Shown piece by piece: positions 7,181 to 11,123 of a DNA stretch of 11,123 bases; position 1 is the first letter of the stretch, and each line of letters begins with the position of its first letter. The stretch is taken from NCBI GenBank assembly GCA_023390955.1, contig JAEWBW010000577.1, forward strand, positions 1 to 11,123, read 5' to 3'. The DNA is from Pseudomonadota bacterium. Its GTDB lineage: Bacteria > Pseudomonadota > Alphaproteobacteria > Rhizobiales > Xanthobacteraceae. Under the pieces are notes generated by a model that worked only from the letters and a program-made list of their open reading frames with translations, was not told the DNA's origin and searched no databases. A program made the position numbers and the translations under genes.

Positions 7181-7963
7181 ATGACCGACAGCACCAGCGT
7201 CATCACCGAAAAGCGCGGACAGGCGTTCTGGATCACCATCAACCGCCCGGAGAAGCGCAATGCGCTGAACGGCGATGTGATCGCGGGCATCGTCAAGGGC
7301 TACCGCGATGCGCATGATGACAAGGACGTGCGCGTCATCGTCCTGACCGGGGCCGGCGAGAAGGCGTTTTGCGCCGGCGCCGATTTGCAGAATTCCGGCG
7401 CTGCGTTTGCGATGGATTTCTCCAGGCCCAATGTCGACTATGCCGATTTGCTGCGGCTGTCGCAGAGCGCGACCAAGCCCGCGATCGCGCGCGTCGGCGG
7501 CGTCTGCATGGCCGGCGGCATGGGTCTGCTGTGCATGACCGACATGGCGGTCGCGGCCGACAATGTCATTTTCGGCCTGCCGGAGGTGAAGGTCGGTGTG
7601 TTCCCAATGCAGGTGCTGAGCCTGTTGCAGAACATCGCGCCGCCGCGCCTCGTCAACGAATGGGCGCTTACCGGCGAGCCCTTCGATGCGAAGGCCGCGA
7701 AGGATGCCGGTCTTCTCAACTACGTCGTCCCGGCCGCCGAGCTCGACGCAAAAGTCGACTGGCTGATCGGCCGCATCATCGACAAATCGCCGACCGCGAT
7801 CCGCCGCGGCAAATACGCCATGCGAGCGATCGCCTCGATGTCGTTCGACGAGAGCATAGCCTACACCGAGAGCCAGATCGCCCTGCTCGCGATGACCGAA
7901 GACGCCAAGGAAGGCCTGAAGGCGTTTGGCGAGAAGCGCAAGCCGTCCTGGACGGGGCGGTGA
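7181..7963 (+). CDS. Enoyl-CoA hydratase/isomerase (crotonase) family protein
   Basis: A 260-residue crotonase-fold protein acting on acyl-CoA thioesters. The first oxyanion-hole segment is AFCAGADL (62-69) and the second is MAGGMGL (110-116). Gap-free alignment to the classical rat enzyme puts Gly115 where hydratases have catalytic Glu144, while Glu135 (FGLPEVKVG) matches Glu164. Retaining only the second glutamate is known in enoyl-CoA isomerases, so a plain hydratase role is doubtful. The GAGG following FGxPE is replaced by MQVL. The start ATG at 7181 is 117 bp after the molybdoenzyme stop, with only a weak purine stretch (CGGACGAG) upstream. It lies downstream of that gene on the same strand and may share its transcript. 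The gene ends before a palindromic repeat that separates it from the convergent HbpS-like gene. Confidence 0.93.
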   Translation: MTDSTSVITEKRGQAFWITINRPEKRNALNGDVIAGIVKGYRDAHDDKDVRVIVLTGAGEKAFCAGADLQNSGAAFAMDFSRPNVDYADLLRLSQSATKPAIARVGGVCMAGGMGLLCMTDMAVAADNVIFGLPEVKVGVFPMQVLSLLQNIAPPRLVNEWALTGEPFDAKAAKDAGLLNYVVPAAELDAKVDWLIGRIIDKSPTAIRRGKYAMRAIASMSFDESIAYTESQIALLAMTEDAKEGLKAFGEKRKPSWTGR

Positions 7964-7989
7964 GGGCTTGAGAGCACCGCTGCTAGCCT

Positions 7990-8020
7990 CGTCATCCTGG
8001 GGCACTCGCGCAGCGAGCCC
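7990..8020 (+). repeat. Degenerate half-copy of the adjacent palindromic repeat
   Basis: The stretch starting CGTCATCCTGGGGC and continuing CGCGCAGCGAGCCC resembles, with small indels and substitutions, the arm consensus CGTCATTCCGGGGC...GCGCAGCGCGAGCCC of the palindrome that begins 6 bp later. It has the same orientation as the left arm and looks like an eroded earlier insertion. Similarity was judged by eye. Confidence 0.55.
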
Positions 8021-8025
8021 TGTCT

Positions 8026-8129
8026 GTCATTCCGAGGCGCGCCGCTTGGCGCGAGCCCGGAATCCATTTATCCGCTTCGTTCGCTGCACGATGGTTTCCG
8101 GGCTCGCGCTGCGCGCGCCCCGGAATGAC
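8026..8129. repeat. 104-bp imperfect inverted repeat (REP-like intergenic element)
   Basis: The left arm starts at GTCATTCCGAGGCGCGCC (8026) and contains GCGCGAGCCCGGAATCCAT. The right arm, read on the minus strand from 8129, starts GTCATTCCGGGGCGCGCG and contains GCGCGAGCCCGGAAACCAT. The arms are about 37-40 nt, differ by a few substitutions and a 3-nt indel, and flank a central part containing CGCTTCGTTCGCTGCACG. Transcribed from either strand it would fold into a long hairpin. It fills the gap between two convergent genes, so it could act as a bidirectional terminator or mRNA 3'-end stabiliser. I recognise this kind of element from Bradyrhizobium/Rhodopseudomonas intergenic regions, but copy number cannot be checked from one window. 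Confidence 0.8.
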
Positions 8130-8133
8130 GCCG

Positions 8134-8562
8134 TCAGCCCGCGTTGGCCTTGAGCCCTGCGGCCTGGATGCCTGCGACCGCGCAGGCCTCGTCGTTGTCG
8201 GAGGTGTCGCCGGAGACGCCGACGGCGCCGAGCAGGGTGCTGCCGTCCTGGATCAGCACGCCGCCGGGGACCGGCACCAGCGCGCCCTTGGCGATCGTGT
8301 TCACGGCGTCGATGAAATAGGCCTGCTCCTGCGCCCGCTGGAACAGTGCGCGTGAGCCCATGCCCAGCGCGAGCGCGCCATAGGCCTTCCCGTGGGCGAT
8401 CTCAGCGCGCATCAGGCTGGTGCCGTCCTGGGCGGCGGCGAGCTTGATGACGCCGCGTGCGTCCAGAATGGTGACGACGAGCGGCTTCAGCTTCAGCTCG
8501 CCTGCCTTTGCGAAGGCGGCGTCGAGAATCTTGCGGGCGGTGTCGAGGGTGAGTTCAGCCAT
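8134..8562 (-). CDS. GlcG/HbpS family protein (DUF336)
   Basis: A 142-residue protein of the GlcG/HbpS family, small cytoplasmic or secreted proteins some of which bind haem or act in redox sensing; the GlcG member sits in the glycolate oxidase operon. Visible hallmarks are LVVTILDARGVIKLAAAQDG (28-47), VPVPGGVLI (96-104) and GAVGVSGDTSDNDEA (112-126). Its ATG (8562-8560) overlaps the end of the upstream FAD/Fe-S oxidase gene by 8 bp (ATGGCTGA), and an AAAGGAAA Shine-Dalgarno lies just upstream. It has no signal peptide, unlike secreted HbpS. Overlap with a GlcD-GlcF fusion gene mirrors the glcDEFG arrangement and supports a role linked to 2-hydroxyacid oxidation. The biochemical role of this family is poorly defined. 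Family assignment is sure. Confidence 0.93.
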   Translation of the reverse strand: MAELTLDTARKILDAAFAKAGELKLKPLVVTILDARGVIKLAAAQDGTSLMRAEIAHGKAYGALALGMGSRALFQRAQEQAYFIDAVNTIAKGALVPVPGGVLIQDGSTLLGAVGVSGDTSDNDEACAVAGIQAAGLKANAG

Positions 8563-11123
8563 GGTTGGTTTCCTTTGCAGAGGTGAGGGAATTGTCTTTG
8601 GCGCGATCGAGGCTCATCGCCAGCACGCGCGCGACGTGAAGGGCCTCGCGCTGCGTGCCGTCGTGGATCTGGTGACGGCAGGAGGTGCCGTCGGCGACAA
8701 CCAATGTCGCCTGATCGGCACGGCGCACGGCGGGCAGCAGCGACAGCTCGGCCATCTCGATCGAGGCGTCATAGGTCTCGGCGCCGTAGCCGAAGGCGCC
8801 TGCCATGCCGCAGCAACTCGACTCGATGGTCTCGACCTTGAGGCCGGGGACGAGGCGCAGCACCTGCTCGACCGGCTTGAAGGCGCCGAAGGATTTTTGG
8901 TGGCAATGGCCGTGGACCACGGCCTTGTCGGCGACAGTGCCGAGCGGCAACTGCAGTCGACCGGCCTCGGCCTCGCGGACCAGGAATTCCTCGAAGGTCA
9001 GCGCGTGGGCGCTGACGGCCTTGGCGTCATTGTCCTTGCGCAGCGACATCAGCTCGTCGCGCAGCGTCAGCAGGCAGCTCGGTTCGAGGCCGACGATGGG
9101 AACGCCGCGCGCGGCAAACGGCGCGAAGGCCGCAACCAGCCGGTCGAGCTCGGCGCGCGCTTCATCGACGAGGCCGGCAGAAAGGAAGGTGCGGCCGCAG
9201 CATAGCGGACGCGCGCCGCCCAGGTGCTTCGGCAGGTGGACTCGATAGCCGCCGGCGGTCAGCACGCGCAAGGCTGCGTCGAGGTTCTCGCGCTCATAGA
9301 TCCGATTGAAGGTGTCGGCGAACAGCACGACCTCGCGGCCGGTCTCCGGGCCGACGGCCTCGGCAGGCGGCGCAAACACGTCGCTGCGGAAGGCGGGCAA
9401 AGCGCGTCTCGCGCTGATGCCGGCGAAGCGCTCGACCAGCTTCTTCAGTAGCGGGCTGCGGTTGCGCAGATTGGCGAGCGGCGCAAAGCGCGAAGCAAGG
9501 CCGGCATAGCGCGGGAGATAGCCGACTAGTCGGTCGCGCAAGGTCAGGCCGTGCGAGGCCACACGCGCGGACAGCACCTCGATCTTCATCTTGGCCATGT
9601 CGACGCCGGTCGGGCATTCGTGGCGGCAGGCCTTGCAGGACACGCAGAGCTTTAGCGTCTCCATCATCTCGTCGGAAGCAAGCGCATCGGGGCCGAGCTG
9701 GCCGGAGATGGCGAGCCGCAGTGTGTTGGCGCGCCCGCGCGTGACATCCTTCTCGTTGCGCGTGGCGCGGTAGGACGGGCACATCACGCCGCCCTCGAGC
9801 TTCCGGCAGGCGCCGTTGTTGTTGCACATCTCGACCGCGCCCTGAAAACCGCCGCCGGCGCCGGGCCAGGCAGACCAGTCGAGCTTCGTCTCGATCGGCG
9901 CGACGCGATAGTCGGGCTTGAACCGGAACAGGGAGCGGTCGTCCATCTTTGGCGCGTCGACGATCTTGCCGGGATTGAGGACGTTGTCGGGATCGAAGCG
10001 GTGCTTGACCTCGCGGAAGTCGGCGACGAGGCGTTCGCCGAACATGGTTTCGTGAAATTCCGAGCGCACCAGCCCGTCGCCATGTTCGCCGGAATGCGAG
10101 CCCTTGTATTCGCGCACCAGCTCGAAGGCCTCCTCGGCGATGGCGCGCATCGCCTTGACGTCCTTCTCCAGCTTCAGGTTCAGGACCGGGCGCACATGCA
10201 GGCAGCCTTCGGAGGCGTGGGCATACATCGTGCCGCTGGTGCCGTGCTTGGCAAACACCTCGTTCAGCCGCGCGGTGTAGTCGGCCAGATGCGGCAGCGG
10301 CACGGCGCAGTCTTCGACGAACGAGACCGGCTTGCCCTCCTGCTTCATCGACATCATGACGTTGAGGCCGGCGGCGCGGAAATCGGCGATGCCGGCCTGG
10401 AGCGCGGGCTCGGTGACCTCGACCACGCCACCCCATTTGCGCTTCTCGTTGTTCCAGCCGAAGCCGAGATCGCTCATCAGTTGGGAAAGCTGCTTGAGGC
10501 GGACGAGATTGTCGGCCTGATCTTCTTCGGCGAATTCGACCACCAGCACCGCGTCAGGATCGCCCTGGATCGCTGCAGAAATGACCGGCTTGAACATCGC
10601 GATGTCGCGCCCAAGCGCCAGCATGGTCCGGTCGACCAGCTCGACTGCGATCGGCTCCAGCTTGACCAGATGCTGGGCCGCGTCCATCGCCTCATAGAAG
10701 CTGCCGAAATGGCAGACGCCGAGCGCCTTGTTGCGGATCACGGGCCAGAGTTTCAGCTCGACCTTGGTGGTGAAGGCGAGCGTCCCTTCCGAGCCGACCA
10801 GCAGATGCGCCATGTTGTTCGGCGCGTTGCGCGGGGTGAGCGCATCGAGATTGTAGCCGCCGACGCGGCGCTGCACCTTCGGGAAACGCGCCGCGATCTC
10901 CTCGGCCTCGCGGGCGCCCAGATCGAGCATGTCGCGGAACAGCGCGCGCTGGCTGTCGCTCACGTCGATCTCGCCGAGATCGCGTGGCACATCGCCGAAC
11001 CGCATCAACGAGCCGTCGGCGAGCGCGGCTTCCATCGACAGCGTGTTGTCGCGCATCGTGCCGTAGCGCAGCGAGCGGCCGCCGCAGGAATTGTTGCCGG
11101 CCATGCCGCCGATGGTCGCGCGC
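8555..11123 (-). CDS. Fused FAD-linked oxidase / Fe-S oxidoreductase (GlcD-GlcF type), 5'-truncated
   Basis: About 855 residues are visible of a protein usually near 1000, a fusion of a flavin 2-hydroxyacid dehydrogenase (glycolate/D-lactate type) with a GlcF-like Fe-S domain. The frame is open to the right edge, so the start lies beyond it. The visible N-terminus RATIGGMAGNNSCGGRSLRY belongs to the FAD-binding PCMH domain. The FAD-oxidase C-terminal domain has GSHSGEHGDGL (10070-10102) and RFDPDNVLNPGKI. Two Fe-S sites follow: CNNNGAC...MCP (about 9771-9832) and CVSCKACRHECP (about 9600-9650). The C-terminal half carries two CCG-type cysteine motifs, PLCCGRTF (near 9200) and SSCCGMAGAFG (near 8805). 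There are no membrane segments; electrons probably go to quinone or a carrier protein. It overlaps the GlcG/HbpS gene. The exact hydroxyacid cannot be told. Confidence 0.95.
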   Translation of the reverse strand, partial: RATIGGMAGNNSCGGRSLRYGTMRDNTLSMEAALADGSLMRFGDVPRDLGEIDVSDSQRALFRDMLDLGAREAEEIAARFPKVQRRVGGYNLDALTPRNAPNNMAHLLVGSEGTLAFTTKVELKLWPVIRNKALGVCHFGSFYEAMDAAQHLVKLEPIAVELVDRTMLALGRDIAMFKPVISAAIQGDPDAVLVVEFAEEDQADNLVRLKQLSQLMSDLGFGWNNEKRKWGGVVEVTEPALQAGIADFRAAGLNVMMSMKQEGKPVSFVEDCAVPLPHLADYTARLNEVFAKHGTSGTMYAHASEGCLHVRPVLNLKLEKDVKAMRAIAEEAFELVREYKGSHSGEHGDGLVRSEFHETMFGERLVADFREVKHRFDPDNVLNPGKIVDAPKMDDRSLFRFKPDYRVAPIETKLDWSAWPGAGGGFQGAVEMCNNNGACRKLEGGVMCPSYRATRNEKDVTRGRANTLRLAISGQLGPDALASDEMMETLKLCVSCKACRHECPTGVDMAKMKIEVLSARVASHGLTLRDRLVGYLPRYAGLASRFAPLANLRNRSPLLKKLVERFAGISARRALPAFRSDVFAPPAEAVGPETGREVVLFADTFNRIYERENLDAALRVLTAGGYRVHLPKHLGGARPLCCGRTFLSAGLVDEARAELDRLVAAFAPFAARGVPIVGLEPSCLLTLRDELMSLRKDNDAKAVSAHALTFEEFLVREAEAGRLQLPLGTVADKAVVHGHCHQKSFGAFKPVEQVLRLVPGLKVETIESSCCGMAGAFGYGAETYDASIEMAELSLLPAVRRADQATLVVADGTSCRHQIHDGTQREALHVARVLAMSLDRAKDNSLTSAKETNHG
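8569..8576 (-). promoter_or_regulatory. Shine-Dalgarno of the HbpS-like gene, inside the upstream gene
   Basis: The minus strand reads AAAGGAAA, with AGGA 8 nt before the ATG at 8562-8560. It lies within the last codons of the upstream oxidase gene, consistent with translational coupling, and decides the start of the small gene. Confidence 0.65.

Noticed and set aside
5381..8005. An 874-codon open frame on the minus strand, opposite the molybdoenzyme and crotonase genes.
   Set aside because: It runs across two well-supported genes and their spacer, and its translation is rich in Arg, His, Asp and Ala with no family resemblance. It is a high-GC shadow frame.
9771..9832. Apparent loss of a central cysteine in the first Fe-S motif (CNNNGAC) of the fused oxidase.
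   Set aside because: As I recall the family, related fused oxidases also have a non-cysteine residue there (for example CVGVGKC-type sequences), so this is not a defect specific to this gene.

Overview
The window is GC-rich, tightly packed chromosomal DNA of the kind found in a soil alphaproteobacterium. Bradyrhizobium or a close relative (Rhodopseudomonas group) is my best guess. The reasons are the GC bias, the gene families (Bug-type solute receptors, IorAB/NicAB-like molybdenum hydroxylases, GlcG/HbpS proteins) and a long imperfect palindrome of the 'GTCATTCCGGGGC...' type, which I remember as common between genes in that group. The assignment is inferred from the sequence alone. I see no phage genes, transposases, tRNA, rRNA or CRISPR array.

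Layout from left to right. (1) The 3' part of a short-chain dehydrogenase/reductase on the plus strand runs off the left edge. (2) Convergent to it, and only 8 bp away, is a compact four-gene minus-strand operon. Its transcription order is a secreted Bug/TctC-type solute-binding protein, a [2Fe-2S] small subunit, a molybdopterin-binding large subunit of the xanthine dehydrogenase superfamily, and a ModA-like binding-fold protein with no signal peptide. The last three genes are linked by 4-bp start/stop overlaps (ATGA, then GTGA). (3) A 214-bp divergent intergenic region with a small AT-rich palindrome leads into the plus-strand genes. (4) These are a cytoplasmic molybdopterin/[4Fe-4S] oxidoreductase of the DMSO-reductase superfamily, then an enoyl-CoA hydratase/isomerase-fold protein that keeps only one of the two classical catalytic glutamates. 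(5) A 104-bp imperfect inverted repeat, with a decayed extra half-copy beside it, lies between convergent genes. (6) A minus-strand pair follows: a large fused FAD-linked oxidase plus Fe-S oxidoreductase (GlcD-GlcF type, cut by the right edge) and a GlcG/HbpS-family protein, overlapping by 8 bp.

Taken together this looks like a catabolic neighbourhood for carboxylated or (hetero)aromatic substrates. The Bug receptor would bind a substrate outside, a molybdenum hydroxylase would hydroxylate it, and the SDR, the enoyl-CoA hydratase-fold protein and the 2-hydroxyacid dehydrogenase would handle later intermediates. The substrate cannot be read from the sequence. The most unusual points are the signal-less ModA-like protein translationally coupled to a molybdenum hydroxylase, two molybdoenzymes of different superfamilies facing each other across one promoter region, and the one-glutamate crotonase. 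I do not see a clearly new defence, mobile or RNA system.
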